Assembly: GCA_023614405.1 (NCBI GenBank)
Contig: CM042697.1
Location: 307,986,323 to 308,050,322 of the forward strand
DNA from: Avena insularis
Lineage: Eukaryota; Streptophyta; Magnoliopsida; Poales; Poaceae
Direction: 5' to 3'
DNA length: 64,000 nt
The translations under genes and the position numbers were made by a program. Shown here piece by piece: positions 22,301-33,752 of the stretch. A model generated the notes under the pieces. That model was not told the origin of the DNA. It searched no databases and worked only from the letters and a program-made list of their open reading frames with translations. Numbering within the stretch: the first letter of the stretch is position 1; the number at the start of each line of letters is the position of its first letter.

Positions 22301-23498
22301 GCCGGCCAACTTCGTCGCGGGTAGCTTGGTGGGGTGGCCCCCAGAAATTTATATGAATCTTGCAATTGCTCTGTCGTGATGCCTCGTTGGGTTTTTATTT
22401 GGTTTTTCCCGAGGTTGATCGTGCGTGTGTTGCTATTTGTGCCCCCCTGCAGGGTAAAACTTTCTGAAAGCCGTGTCCGCGGTTATGGACGACTTTGAGC
22501 ACAGTATCGCGATCATAGACAACTATAACTAAAGTAGTTCTATAAATTTGACTTTATAATGACTAGTAATCAGCTTCACTATAATGGAATGGCTAAATAA
22601 AAGTGCCAACAATTGCTTGTTTGGGTTGTCGCCTGCTACCATTGTATCTGATTAGTAAGTATTGCAGCTATAACGGAATGGCTAAATAAAAGTACCAACA
22701 ACTGCTGGGTTTTGGGATATCTCATGCTATATGTACATGACTAGTAAGTATTGTAACTACAACGGAATGGTTAACTAAAACTGCCCACTTCTTATTAATC
22801 AGGATGACTCATGCTATCTATATCTGACTAGTAATTGCCGTAAATATAACGAAATGAATAAAACTGCCAACGGTGTGAGTTCCTCGGTTGACTTCCTCGG
22901 TTGGTATCGAGGGGGAATACCAGGATGGGTATGTTTGGTGTTAGAATCAGGTTGGATCCGAGTAGGTCTTTCTTATCCCTATCTGATAGCCGCCAGTTGT
23001 ATTGAGTCTCTATAGGTTGTTTAGTGCATGTTGCGCTGCCTTGATCCACCATACCTATGTGGCGAGGACCGAATTCTAGTCTCGCGTGTCTTGGCCTCGT
23101 CTTGACCGCTCTCTTTTCCTTCGCCCTTTGTCGGCACCCTTTGTTAAGCAGGTTTTGAGGTCAACGTCGTTAGCAGGGTTACCCTTCCGCTTGGCAGGGG
23201 TTATGGACGCCATTGGTTATTCTTCAGGGCTCTTAGCTCAATTTGCATCTTGTCCGTACTCGGACGCTGTATCGTTTTGAAGGTGATTTGGATCTTTGTA
23301 CTGTATATTGTACTCTTGACTCGATGAGTCGCTGTTGTATATATCTGTTTTGTGGGTTCCATCGTGGACTAATGTGTAATGATATTACTTTGTTTTCCAC
23401 CCGCACGCAAGTGCCTGGTGGGCACCTTTGAATCGTTTCTATGCGGGTTTGGCGGGATTCGCTAAGTCTTGCATAGGGCCGATTCTGAGGGTGTTACA
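19374..23498 (+). mobile_element. 4.1-kb solo-LTR-like unit, copy A (TSD AGGCC)
   Basis: The unit starts TGTAGCACCCC and ends GGGTGTTACA, imperfect inverted ends of the TG...CA LTR type. The 5-bp direct repeat AGGCC is at 19369-19373 and 23499-23503. It has no pol motifs, primer site or polypurine tract, so it is most likely a solo LTR of a large non-autonomous retroelement; Sukkula-like LARDs have LTRs of this size, but that name is only a guess. Layout: AT-rich start, C-rich and G-poor block (about 19650-20760) with proline-rich chance frames, then AT-rich sequence with a tandem array (22561-22875). A close copy is at 27912-31820. Orientation follows copy B and the third member at 61450. 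Confidence 0.85.
22561..22875 (+). repeat. tandem array of about 88-bp diverged units in copy A
   Basis: Four units each start near GACTAGTAA and contain a TATAACGGAATGGCTAAATAAAA-like core followed by GCCAACAA. Unit starts are near 22561, 22649, 22738 and 22826. The equivalent array is in copy B. Confidence 0.7.
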
Positions 23499-23600
23499 AG
23501 GCCCCTCCGGAGACGGGTCCGGAGATTGACCGGAGTCTCTGGCCCAGACCGAAGTATCCGAACCCAACACCGGAGTCTCTGTCCTGCTCGATGCCAGGCA
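23499..23600 (+). other. non-coding 3' end of CRM/Reina-like element before its LTR
   Basis: Begins with the AGGCC duplication and continues the CCGGAG-rich repeat region interrupted at 19373. No separate feature is seen. Confidence 0.5.
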
Positions 23601-24151
23601 TGTCAAGGCCTTTTGGGCCTGGCCCATGTAACCCCCAGTTTCGCCCCAACTTCCAGTTTTATCCCTAAACTACCCCTGTTTAAGTGGCTGTCCTATATAA
23701 AGCCCCACCCCTCTATTGTAAACCCTAGACTTGGATAATTGTAGTTGAAGACACCCCTTTGAGGATCTATCAACTATTTGTCTCATGCTCCTTGACAAGG
23801 AGCACCAAATTATCGACAACCTCTTGGATTTTGCCTCGTGCGTTCAAGTTGTACAAGTCCTTGGGATCTTGGTGTCTCGTCCCCAAGTAGTCAAGATCTC
23901 ATCAAGCCTCTCACCCCCATTGTTGGCCGTGGGAGAGTGTCTTTCCCAACACCGATCCTAGAGATTGTGTTGGACCGGTTGCCACCGGCGTGACCTATCG
24001 GCTTGTATCGTGTTTTCGTGTGTGTGTGTGTTCATCGAGTTCTTCGCGTGTGTGTTCGTGGATTTCATCCCCTTCCTCCTTCCACCGCTTTCCCCTCGAA
24101 TCCCACGGAATTCGTGAAAGATCGGGCCAACCCAAGGGGTCACCCCTAACA
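23601..24151 (+). repeat. 3' LTR of CRM/Reina-like element (left edge approximate)
   Basis: The sequence has a promoter-like TCCTATATAAAGCCCC at 23691-23706 and ends CACCCCTAACA near 24151, where Athila-type sequence starts. The left edge is placed at TGTCAAGGCC (23601) by the TG rule. Because the 5' LTR is outside the window, it cannot be confirmed. A GT microsatellite lies at about 24018-24032. Confidence 0.6.
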
Positions 24152-26442
24152 CATGTATTTACTATGACAAGAACTTACCGGTGACTAAAGTTGAGTAGCA
24201 TGAGGAGCGGCCCCCGTACTCAAGGGACATGAGATTGCCAACTTATACTTTGTCAAGCATATACTCCATAGTTTGTTCACTTTAACCTTAATCACTTCAA
24301 GATGCTTATGATAGGGGCAATGAGAGCTGAAAGCTAACAAGTACCATAATTTTTGGAAGCTCTTTATGAGACTTGAAATCCCTGCTTCCCTTTGTGAAGG
24401 GACTTTCTTCCACTATTATATTGAGTCTCCACCTTCTATCCTTAGGCACCAATTAAGAGATCATAGTTGCCATTCTTAGTTCTATGTGCATTGTCCCAAA
24501 ACTTATAGATTGATTCATATTGTTGATATTGCTTGCTCTTAAACTATTTGTATCTAGTCACTCTTATGAACTTTGAAGGTGTCCTATGCATTTATTGCTA
24601 CTCCATGAGGGACAAGCTTAATGCCACTATGCTATGTTTTCTATATGTGGAACAAACAAACGTATTTCAATGCATTGTTATTCATGATTTTTGTTTGTAT
24701 CCTTTCATGTTGCATGCTTAGTTACTTTGTCTTACTGTTAGAACTTCTTCTTTCATGCTCATGTTTAGAGTACTTTAATCCCAGCTTTCAATGCTTGCAA
24801 ATGGTTTAATCTTGATTTTGATGGTGCATGTCACCTCAAAAATTATTATTTTTATCACTTACCTACTCGAGGATGAGCAGGAGTTAAGCTTGGGGATGCT
24901 TGATACGTCGTAAATGTATCTATAATTTTTGATGTTCCATGCTTGTTTAGTACCCACTTTGCTTTGATGTGTCTACACTTTGAGGTATTTTTATATGTTT
25001 CCTGGGATAACCTATTAACAAGATGCCATAGTGCCATTTTCCTATTTTCTGTTGTTTTTGGTTCTAGAAAAGTCAGAAAATGAATATTCTCGGAATTGGA
25101 CGGGACAAAAGCCAAAGTCAATATTTTATCGTGGGGAACACGAAGCCAGAAGACGAGACGGAGGAGGGCCTCGAGGGGGACACACCCCCTGGCCGCGCGG
25201 CCTGGCCTGGCTCGCGCCTGGGGGGCACAGTCGCCTCGGGCACCCCCTCGGCCTCCCTCTTCACCTATAAGCAGCCCCCGATACCTAAACCCTAAGTACC
25301 CGATCAATCTTCCACGAAACAGTCCGTAGACACCGCCACCATCGTCCCTAGATCGGGGGGATCTGAAGCTCTTTACGGCACCCTGCCGGAGGGGAGAGAT
25401 CATCCCGGAGGCCTTCTTCATCACCATGCCAGCCTCCGGTATGATGCGTGAGTAGTTCCACCTTGGACTACAGGTTCATGTAGTAGCTAGATGGTTGTTT
25501 CTCCTCCTTTGTGCTACCATGTTTAGATCTTGTGAGCTCCGTTCATGATCAAGATCATCTATTTGTAATCATGCATGTTGTGTTTGCGGGGATCCGATGG
25601 ATATTGAGATTACTATGACATATTGGTTAATGATTATATCTTATTGATTCTATCATGTCTATGTTGTTTGAGATCTTGCATGCTCTCTGTTTCTAGTAGC
25701 TATCTTGGCCAAGTAGATGCCAGTGACTCCAAGAGGGTATTTATGCTCGATAGTGGGTTCATGCCTCTATTGAATCTAGGGAAGTGACAGAAATCTCTAA
25801 GGTTGTAGATGTGCTGTTGCTACTAGGGAGAAAACAACAATCTCTTGTTCATGGAACAATTGTATTGTTTACTTTACACACCTTGCTTAAAGCAGTTATC
25901 CGTTGCTTGCAACTTAATACTGGAGGGGGTTCGGATGATAACCTAAAGGTGGATTACTAGTCATAGATGCAGTTGGATGGCGGTCTATGTATATTGTTGT
26001 AATGCCCAATCAAATCTCATAGGATCATGAATGTCTAGTATTGCATTGTTATGCCTTGCTCTGTCCTGTCAATTGCCCCGTGTAATTTGTTTACCCAGCA
26101 TGTTATGTTGTTTATCTTAAGGAGAACACCTCTAGTGAACTATGGACCCCGGTCCAATCTTTACCATTGATACATCTTCCCCTGTTACTGTTTACTTTCT
26201 GCAAGCCACCATTACTTTCCACACCATACGGTTAATCCTTTGTTTTCAGCAAATCGGTGAGATTGACAACCTCACTATTCGTTGGGGAAAAGTCTTGAGT
26301 TTGTGTTGTGCAGGTTTCCAAGTTTCTAGCAACACCTTTGAGTCGTTACCTTCCTCCTACTGGTTCGATAACCTTGGTTTCTTACTGAGGGAAAAACTTA
26401 CTGCTGTACTCATCATACCTTCCTCTTGGGGTTTCCCAACGA
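24152..26442 (+). mobile_element. Athila-lineage element fragment (internal 3' end and LTR)
   Basis: The internal part (24152-24900) has no frame but matches the 3' non-coding region of Athila-type grass elements, ending with ACTCGAGGATGAGCAGGAGT and purine-rich AAGCTTGGGGATGCT. The LTR follows at 24901. The family resembles Sabrina/WHAM-type elements of Triticeae, from memory. The CRM/Reina-like element is inserted in its internal region, so this is one of the older layers here. It is cut at about 26442, where antisense Tat sequence starts. Confidence 0.75.
24901..26442 (+). repeat. Athila-type LTR, 3' truncated
   Basis: It starts TGATACGTCG. Typical segments include AACCTATTAACAAGATGCC, a GC-rich block with a CTATAAGCAGCC promoter-like site near 25264, CTGCCGGAGGGGAGA, ACTTAATACTGGAGGGGGTT and TTGGATGGCGGTCTATG. 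The last recognisable part is CTTCCTCTTGGGGTTTCCCA. The final bases of the LTR are missing. Confidence 0.8.
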
Positions 26443-27340
26443 AGCTCTACAGTGATCTGAGCCGCATCATGCCTCTTCTAGCAGATCCATGCTGTCTTCG
26501 CGCGCTTCCTTGGCCTCTTGCTCCGTGTAGAGCAGCTTGCAGGTGCATCAAATTGTATATTAGTGGCGAGGACTGCCTCTGCACTGTAGATGGGGAAGAA
26601 CGGCATGAAGCCGGTTGACCGGTTGGGGGTGGTTCGCAGGCTCCATAGCACGGCTGGCAGCTCCTCTATCTAGCGTCCAGGGGATCTGACGAGTGGCTCG
26701 ATCAACCTTGGTTTGATTTCGGCTAGGACTAAGACGTTTGCATGATCACACTGCCTGTTTGACTGAGGGTGTTCGACCGATGCTAGGTCCAGACGAATGC
26801 TCTTCTCTCCACAGAAGTGAGCGAAAACTCCCTTGGCGAAATTGGTGCCATTGTCCGTGATGATGTTGTGGGGGTAGCCAAAGCGTATGATGATGTCCAT
26901 GAAAAACTTGATCATTGTTGCCCCGTCTAGCTTCTTTATGGGTTTTGCCTCGATCCACTTGGTGAATTTGTCCACTGCCCCGAGCAAGTGTGTCATACCA
27001 GATCGGGCAGTCTTGAATGGTCCAACCATGTCCAGCCCCCAGACTGTGAACGACCAGGTGATTGTATTGTCTTGAGTGCTGCAGACAGCGTGTGCTTCAG
27101 CTGGCCGAAACGTTGGCAGCCATTGCATGCCTTAACCAGTTCCTTGGTGTCCTTTATCACTGTTGGCCAGTAGAAACCATGGCGGAGTGCCTTGGCTGCT
27201 ATGGCCCTTGACGAAGCGTGATGGCCACATTCGCCCTGGTGAATGTCGACTAGGAGCTTGAATCCTTCCTATTGGCTTAAACAACGCGGATAGATGCCTC
27301 TGACGCTGCGTTTGTATAGCTAGTTGTTGATAATGGTGTA
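26443..27340 (-). pseudogene. integrase of minus-strand Tat element
   Basis: The zinc-binding part is DIHQGECGHHASSRA ... LVKACNGCQRF (about 27265-27110, across frames). The core (27128-26670) has GLDMVGPFKTARSG, FTKWIEAKPIKK, IITDNGTNFAKG and HPQSNRQCDHAN, where the family has a glutamate (VERAN-like); here the residue before HAN is Asp or shifted, so the third catalytic position looks altered. After an in-frame stop the C-terminal part reads ELPAVLWSLRTTPNRSTGF. It is then truncated at about 26443. Confidence 0.82.
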
Positions 27341-27560
27341 TATGCTTGCTCTGCGTCTCACTTGCCACACTGCCACTTCCTCCTCTGGCAGCTCGCCCTT
27401 AGCCAGGAAGTTCATGAATGGTTTGGCCTAGTCGGGTGTTTCCCGAATGGCGTACACCGTTTGCATGATGATCTTGATCTCCTCGCGGACTTTCGGGTCT
27501 CATGTTTTAGGAGGCTTGCCGTGTGGAGGCTCGGTGACGGAAGTCCCCAGGACCGGCTTG

Positions 27561-27680
27561 GCAGTCCGCGAGTCTGGCGAGGCAGTCCCCGGGTCTGGCG
27601 AGGTAGTACCCGGGTGTGGCGAGGCAGTCCCCGAGTGTGGCGAAGTAGTCCCCGGGTGTGGCGAGGCAGTCCCCGGGTGT
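27561..27680 (-). repeat. 21-bp minisatellite in coding linker of minus-strand Tat element
   Basis: About 5.7 copies of a 21-bp unit (GTCCCCGGGTGTGGCGAGGCA on +) lie between the second RNase H and integrase. The unit is 7 codons, so the - strand frame encodes a repeating Pro-Gly-Thr-(Ala/Thr)-Ser-Pro-(His/Asp) without frameshift. Confidence 0.85.
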
Positions 27681-27911
27681 ACCGCATCGGCCGTCCCTAG
27701 GTCCGCGTCTAGCACTATGGAGTCGGACTCCGGAGACGGGGTGATGGACGGCTTGCGCAAGTGCTCGAGGGAGACTCCAGGCGATATGGCTTGTCTTGTT
27801 GAGCAGACTCGGGCTAGGGCGTCAGCGGCTTCGTTGTTAGCTTTGGGTACATGGTGGAACTCGCATCCTTCGAAGCACGCACATAGCTTCTGGACGAAGA
27901 AGCGGTATAGG
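27681..27911 (-). pseudogene. archaeal-type RNase H, C-terminal half (minus-strand Tat element)
   Basis: The - strand frame reads LYRFFVQKLCACFEGCEFHHVPKANNEAADALARV, the end of the second RNase H, then the linker GVSLEHLRKPSITPSPES. The N-terminal half is at 31826-32133; the solo-LTR-like unit at 27912-31820 lies between them and the two halves share the 5-bp duplication ATAGG. Confidence 0.82.
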
Positions 27912-30900
27912 TGTAGCACCACGGTTAAAACCACTACTAGAAAATCGTTGTTGTTTATATTTTGTGCATCATCATGACATCAGCATGCATTTGTTCGCCT
28001 AAAGTATTTTGCTAAAAGGCCTATCTTGTTTTCTAAATAGCGTCCTCTTTATTTCAAATATAAAACATCGGTCCGTCCGGACCCTTTTATTTGCCTAAAA
28101 CTATTTATCAAAACTACTTAAAACAAAACAAATAAATAAAATCCTATTTTAGAAAACCCGGGGGAGACCGCCACCGGCCAGGCCCAAGGGCCCAGCCAGC
28201 AGCAGTCTACAACCCCGATAGCTCCAAACCCTAACCCTAATCTAACCTAAGCCCCAACCCACATCCTCACACCCGCCACCACACTGGCAGCAGCAAGACA
28301 CGCACCACTTTGCCCCAAGTTCCGCACGCAATCCCCACTCCCTGCCAGGCCCACCACATGGACCCGACCACCCCGCGACCCCCACTCCTCCAGCCCCACC
28401 CCGAACGCTCCTTCCTCCCGTCCCCAGGCCCCCGACGCGCTCCTCTTCCCTCCCCTTCGTGCTAGCCTATCCTCCTCCAAGCTGCAAGCCGCCACATGAG
28501 CAAGCCGCCTCTCTCCTTGTCTCCATGTTCCCCCACCACCCCGTGAGCGCCCTCTGCTCCTCCCCAGGCCTCTCTGTGCGCTGCCAAGATCCCCTCGATG
28601 TTCGGCCGCCCTTCTCCAAGCTCCTCCCCGGCAATCCGAGCCGTCTCCGCCCTGTACCCGCCCGGGCGCGTCCAGGTCCTCACCAGCTTCGATCCGCCCT
28701 CGCCATCGGGTGCTGGCCACCCTCCTCCCCGCATCGGCATGCCCAGCACCGTTGCCTCGGGCAGCGGCCGGGCCCTTCTCCGGCGCGCCCTGCCTCCTGC
28801 AGAGCATCCTGTCGCCTCCGACCGGCCTCCTCTGCAGGCACCTGCCAGCGATGCCGCGCGTCCTCCGGCCCTGCACCGGCCTTGCCCTCCCCTCTTCGAC
28901 GTGAGGTCCAACGAGGTCGTCACCGAGCTGCATCCACCCCATCCGCCAGTCGTGCCAGCGCTCCCCTCTGCCCCGCTGCTAAGGACATCCCCCTGAGCAG
29001 AGCCCCTCCGCCCTCCGCCCCAGTTCTACATCACCGCAGCGCCGCCGTGGCCTCCCAAGCACTGGTTTTGTTGCGTGAAGGAGGGCGTCGTTTGCTTGGC
29101 CCCATGTGGTGTGTGTCAGCTGCTTCAGGATGCGCGCTTGGCCCTTTGTTTGGTTGCTTCTGTTGTTCTTGGACAGTGTGTAGGTTGTTGGCTAGCTGCT
29201 AGCTGCTAGCAATTTGTCGCCTCCATCTGCCTACCGAAGCCACCCCACCTGTCGACAAGGCCAACAAAGAGGAGTCCATCCCCACCTCGACAAGATTGTC
29301 GCGAAGCCGCCAACCTTTTTGGCCGAGTTGTTTAACCAAGATTGACGCCGTGTCAAGTCTGAGTCGGAACGCCAAGATCATCCACACGGATCCGAAGATC
29401 AAAACCCTAAGACCGATCCCGAACCCCTGGAACCAAGATCGCTGAACCCATGTGTGACACCTTTCTAAGACCCTATTTTTATAATATGATATTTATCACC
29501 TGTTGCATATTAAATTATTCATACTCGCATGCATGTTTAGTGGTTTGGGGGCACTATGCCGATTCACCTCATAATTAAATATGGAGACCATATGTGGGCG
29601 AATCTAGGCTTATTTTGGCCCCATTTAAATTTGTGTAGCGAACTGGTGATATATTTTGCCATGTTAAGACAACATTTAAATTGCGGGGTATCTAAACAAC
29701 ATGAACCATCTATTTAATTGTCGGGACCCTGGTTCCGCTTAATTTTGCCTAATTGCATCGCATCTTTGCCATGTCATACATCATACATGCATCATGCCCG
29801 ATCTTCTGCCGTAGTATTAAATAGTGCATCCGGTGTTTCTTCTAGTGTTTTGCTTCTTCACGGATTAGGCCGATGAGTTGATGCGAGAGTCGACCCGATC
29901 TTCGGATGAACCTTCGGCAATGTTTTCCAGGCGAGCATCCCCCCCCCTCTTTCTACCTATTTTACTTTTATAGTCTTTATTTCCTCCTGTTGATCTATTG
30001 CTATCTGTGTTGTGATGCTCTAGTTTTCGTACCCTTGATATCCCTTGCAGCCTTATATTGCCTTGGACACATCCTATTACCTGTTTCTTGGTAGATAGTT
30101 GGACTTGCATGTCGTAGTCGCTTGCTTAAGTGTTGTTGCGAGTCGTCAAGTATCACAGTTGTTGGAGTAATGTCGCATGCTTTATGTTGGAGATGATCAT
30201 GGCTTTAATTATTGTTTAATAACTAAAATTGAAGTAGGTAAATAATGCAGAGACACAGATGGGCAATAGATGTTATTTGGTTTTTAACCGTCCACTTGTG
30301 TCCCGTAGGACCCCGAGTACTTGATACCTGTTCTTTGAATATTCGCACTATCCGCATGTGGGACCATGAATCCCCCTAGCCAGAGCTTGAGTCATATTTA
30401 TTTCTTGGGGCCACAACGTAGTTTGGGGCTTTATTACTATCATGTACTTATGCCATGCTTTACTGCTTTATCTACGATTGCGCGTGGAGCGCCTGTACTG
30501 TTTTGGAACCAACGTGGAATGTTTTCGCGGTATCGACAAGCCTAGTCACACTTTTGGGTTCCCAGTCATTTACTCCCATTGTCACAAACCTCTCGGTCCG
30601 TCTCGGAGCCGGCCAACTTCGTCGCGGGTAGCTTAGTGGGGTGGCCCCCTGAAATTTATATGAATCTTCCAATTGCTCTATCGTGATGCCTCGTTGGGTT
30701 TTATTGGTTTTTCTCGAGGTTGATCATGCGTGTGTTGCTATTTGTGCCCCCCTGCAGGGTAAAACTTTCTGAAAGCCGTGTCCGTGGTTATGGACGACTT
30801 GGAGCACAGTATCTCGATCATAGACAACTATAACTAAAGTAGTGCTATAAATTTGACTTTATAATGACTAGTAATTAGCTTCACTATAATGGAATGGCTA

Positions 30901-31820
30901 AATAAAAGTGCCAACAATTGCTGGTTTGGGTTGTTGCTTGTTACCATTGTATCTGACTAGTAACTATTGCAACTACAACGGAATGGCTAAAAAAGGTACC
31001 AACAACTGCTGGGTTTTGGGATACCTCATGCTATATGTATCTGACTAGTAAGTACTACAACTACAACAGAATGGTTAACTAAAACTGCCCATTGCTTATT
31101 ATCTCAGCATGACTCATGCCATCTATATATGACTAGTAATTGCCGCAACTATAACGAAATGAATAAAACTGCCAACTGTGTGAGTTCCTCGGTAGACTTC
31201 CTCGTTTGGTCTCGAGGGGAAATACCAGGATGGGTATGCTTGGTGATAGTTTCAGGTTGGATCCGAATAGGTCTTTTCTTATCCCTATCTGATAGCCGCC
31301 AGTTGTATTGAGTCTCTATAGGTTGTTTGGTGCATGCTGCGCTGCCGCTTCAGTCCACCATACCTATGTAGGCGAGGACCACCGAATTCTAGTCTCGATG
31401 TCTTGGCCTCGATCGACCGCTCTCTTTTTCCTTTGCCCTTTGTCGGCACCCCTTTTGTTTAAGCAGGTTTTGAGATCGACGTCGTTAGCAGGGTTACCCT
31501 TCCGGCTTGGCCTGGGCAGGGTTATGGACGCCATTGGTTATTCTTCAGGGCTCTTAGCCCCATTTGCTTCTTGTCCGTACTCAGACGTTGTGTCATTTTC
31601 AAGGTGATTTGGATCTTTGTATTGTATATCTGTATTCTTGACTCTTTGAGTCATTGTTGTATATATCTGTTCTGTGGGTTCCATCGTGGACTATTGTGTA
31701 ATGGTATTACTTCGTTTTCCACCCGCACGAAAGTGCCTGGTGGGCACCTTTGAATCGTTTCTATGCGGGTTTGGCAGGAATCGTTGAGACTTTCATAGGG
31801 CCGATTCTGAGGGTGTTACA
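27912..31820 (+). mobile_element. 3.9-kb solo-LTR-like unit, copy B (TSD ATAGG)
   Basis: It starts TGTAGCACCACGG and ends GAGGGTGTTACA. The 5-bp duplication ATAGG is at 27907-27911 and 31821-31825. It lines up with copy A (19374-23498) over its whole length, closely from about 29460 on, and more loosely in the C-rich block (28150-29000), where the two copies share little. There is no pol, primer site or polypurine tract. The diverged 88-bp tandem array is present at 30862-31175. It splits the second RNase H of the minus-strand Tat element, lying opposite to that element's coding strand. Confidence 0.86.
30862..31175 (+). repeat. tandem array of about 88-bp diverged units in copy B
   Basis: Units beginning GACTAGTAA recur near 30867, 30956, 31043 and 31130 with the same GGAATGGCTAAA core as in copy A. 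Confidence 0.65.
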
Positions 31821-31825
31821 ATAGG

Positions 31826-32133
31826 GCCATGTTCGCGTCCCTCGCATCCCATTATCCTGAGACTTGCTATACCACCAGGTCCGAATTGCCCAAGCAGAGT
31901 ATCCTCTGGATGCCTATATCCTTGACCATCTTGAGTTCGCGAATGAGCGCCTCGTACTCGGCGATGTTATTCGATGCCTTGAAGTGGATCTGTAGCACGT
32001 ACTCCAGCTGGTTGCCCTTGGGGGACGTGATGACGATTCCGGCTTCGAGCCCTCCACGCATCTTGGAGCCATCGAAGTGTAGCTTCCAATGCGTGGAGTC
32101 GGGAACCGGTGGCATGTGTTGTGTTTTCGCCCA
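31826..32133 (-). pseudogene. archaeal-type RNase H, N-terminal half (minus-strand Tat element)
   Basis: Read on -: WKLHFDGSKMRGGLEAGIVI, NQLEYVLQIHFKASNNIAEYEALI and LCLGNSDLVV, the start of the second RNase H with catalytic D (DGS), E (EYEAL) and D (NSD; GDS in intact copies). The frame meets the insertion ATAGG right after this. Confidence 0.82.
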
Positions 32134-32187
32134 GTCGATGATGAAGTCGGCTAGCGCTTGAGACCTGATCGACGTTCTCGGCTCGTA

Positions 32188-33553
32188 CTAGATGTTGTGC
32201 GCGGTGAGCTCTATAGCCCATTTTTCCATGGGGCCAGTGGCGTACTTGTTGCCGATGATCTCTGCGAGTGGCGCTAGCGCCACCACCTGGATGGAGTGCT
32301 CTTGGAAGTAGTTCTTGAGTTTCTTGGCGGCCATGTACACACCGTACACCAGCTTCTGGTAGTGGGAGTAGTTCTTCTTGGAGAGTGGTAGTACCTCACT
32401 TAGGTAGTACACAGGGCGTTGGACCGGCTGGGCCTTCCCTTCTTCTGGCCTTTCCACCACTAGTACAACACTGATGACCCTGTAGGTGGCCGCGATGTAC
32501 ATCAGCATTGGCTCCTTTGCAGCCAGGGCCGCCAAGATTGGCGGGAAGGTGAGAATGCGCTTGAGGTCACGAAATGTCTCATCCCACTGGGGTGTCTAGA
32601 TGAACTTGTCCATCTTCTTCATGAGCCGGTATAAGGGCAAGGCCTTCTCGCCCAGCCGGCTGAAGAATCGACTGAGAGATGGCAAGCACCCAATAAACTT
32701 CTGCATGTCGCAGGTTCTGCGGAAGCTCCATGCGCTCTATTGCTCCTATCTTCTCTGGGTTTGCCTCGATTCCTCATTCTGAGACGAGAAAACTAAGGAG
32801 CTTGCCGGCTAGGATGCCAAAGACGCATTTCTACGGGTTCAGCTTGATCTAGAAATGGCAGAGATTGTCGAATGTTTCCTTCAGGTCTTTGAGCAGCGTG
32901 CATCACTCTTTGGTCTTGATGACTACGTCGTCTATGTAGGCGTGTACATTTCTCCTAATTTGATTCCGCGGGCATTTCTGCATGCAGCGCTGGTAGGTTG
33001 CTCCTGCGTTTTTCAAAACAAAGGGCATGGTGGTATAGTAGTAATACCCATACGGGGTTATGAATGATGTCTTTATTTGATCAGTTACATTGAGATTGAT
33101 CTGGTGATAGCCCGAGTAAGCGTCTAGAAAAGACAAAAAGTCACAGCCGGCTGGAGTCGATGACCTGATCTATCCGCGGCAGAGCGAAAGGATCTTTGGG
33201 GCAGGCCTTGTTGAGGCTGGTGTAGTCCACGCACATGCGCCATGTCTTGTTCTTTTTCAGTACCAGCACCGGGTTCACCAGCCATTCCGGGTGGAAAACA
33301 TCCATGATGAAGCCGGCTGCGAGCAACCGTGTGATCTCGAAACCAATGGTTCTTCTTTTTTCTTCTGCAAAGCATTGTAATTATTGTTTGACTGGCTTCG
33401 TGTCTGGTCGAACATGAAGAGAGTGATCTGCGAGTTCCCTCGGGACACCTGGCATGTCTTTGGGGCACCATGCGAAAATTTCCCGATTCTCACGGAGGAA
33501 GTCGACGAGCGCGCTTTCCTATTTGTTTTCCAGGCCGTCTCCAACCAGGACAA
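32188..33553 (-). pseudogene. reverse transcriptase and first RNase H of minus-strand Tat element
   Basis: RT pieces on -: LAAGFIMDVFHPEWLVNPVLVLKKNKTWRMCVDYTSLNKACPKDPFALPRIDQ in the frame 33326-33141, then FLDAYSGYHQI, TMPFVLKNAGATYQR (Gly to Val in the MPFGLKN motif) and AYIDDVVIKTK in 33136-32903. RNase H 1 in 32535-32188 has PMLMYIAATYRVISVVLVVER, VYYLSEVLPLSKKNYSHYQK and MEKWAIELT. Stops and frameshifts separate the pieces. The YIDD catalytic box is intact although the gene is not. Confidence 0.85.
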
Positions 33554-33752
33554 ACTTGCTTGGGTCGTCCTCGTTCAGAAGAATCTTCTTTGTGCCCTTG
33601 GATGGCTTGAACTGTGATTCGCCGGCTGGCTTGGGCTCTCCAATCGTCATGTCCGCCTGTAGGGGCGCCACATTCTACATTATGATGCGCTTCTCTTATG
33701 CGATGATCATGGCCTCGGCTAGCTTGGAGCCGTATGTGGCGCATTCGATCGA

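Larger units (their letters stand above)
1..24151 (+). mobile_element. CRM/Reina-like Ty3/gypsy retrotransposon (host of two insertions, 5' LTR outside window)
   Basis: Parts in order are: leader (1-629), gag left half (630-2260), gag right half with zinc knuckle and protease (15302-16375), RT-RNase H (16374-17729), integrase (17730-19079), C-terminal tail (19076-19373), short non-coding piece (23499-23600) and 3' LTR (about 23601-24151). The gag frame is cut by the Retand-like insertion at 2261-15301, and the tail by the solo-LTR-like unit at 19374-23498. The order PR-RT-RH-IN is that of Ty3/gypsy. The integrase style ([22 protein letters not shown]) and the tail starting MTRARAK match the CRM/Reina type of grass chromoviruses. 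That lineage call is from memory of the family, not a search. No clear chromodomain is seen. The 5' LTR must lie before base 1, so no target-site duplication can be tested. Stops, frameshifts and a lost RT catalytic residue show it is dead. Confidence 0.85.

Noticed and set aside
23601..24151. Independent promoter or gene at TATATAAAGCC
   Set aside because: Position between pol tail and Athila flank, with CTAACA end, fits the 3' LTR of the CRM/Reina-like element.
28459..29202. 247-codon frame in copy B of the LTR-like unit
   Set aside because: Same composition effect; not homologous to the frame in copy A and no domain seen.
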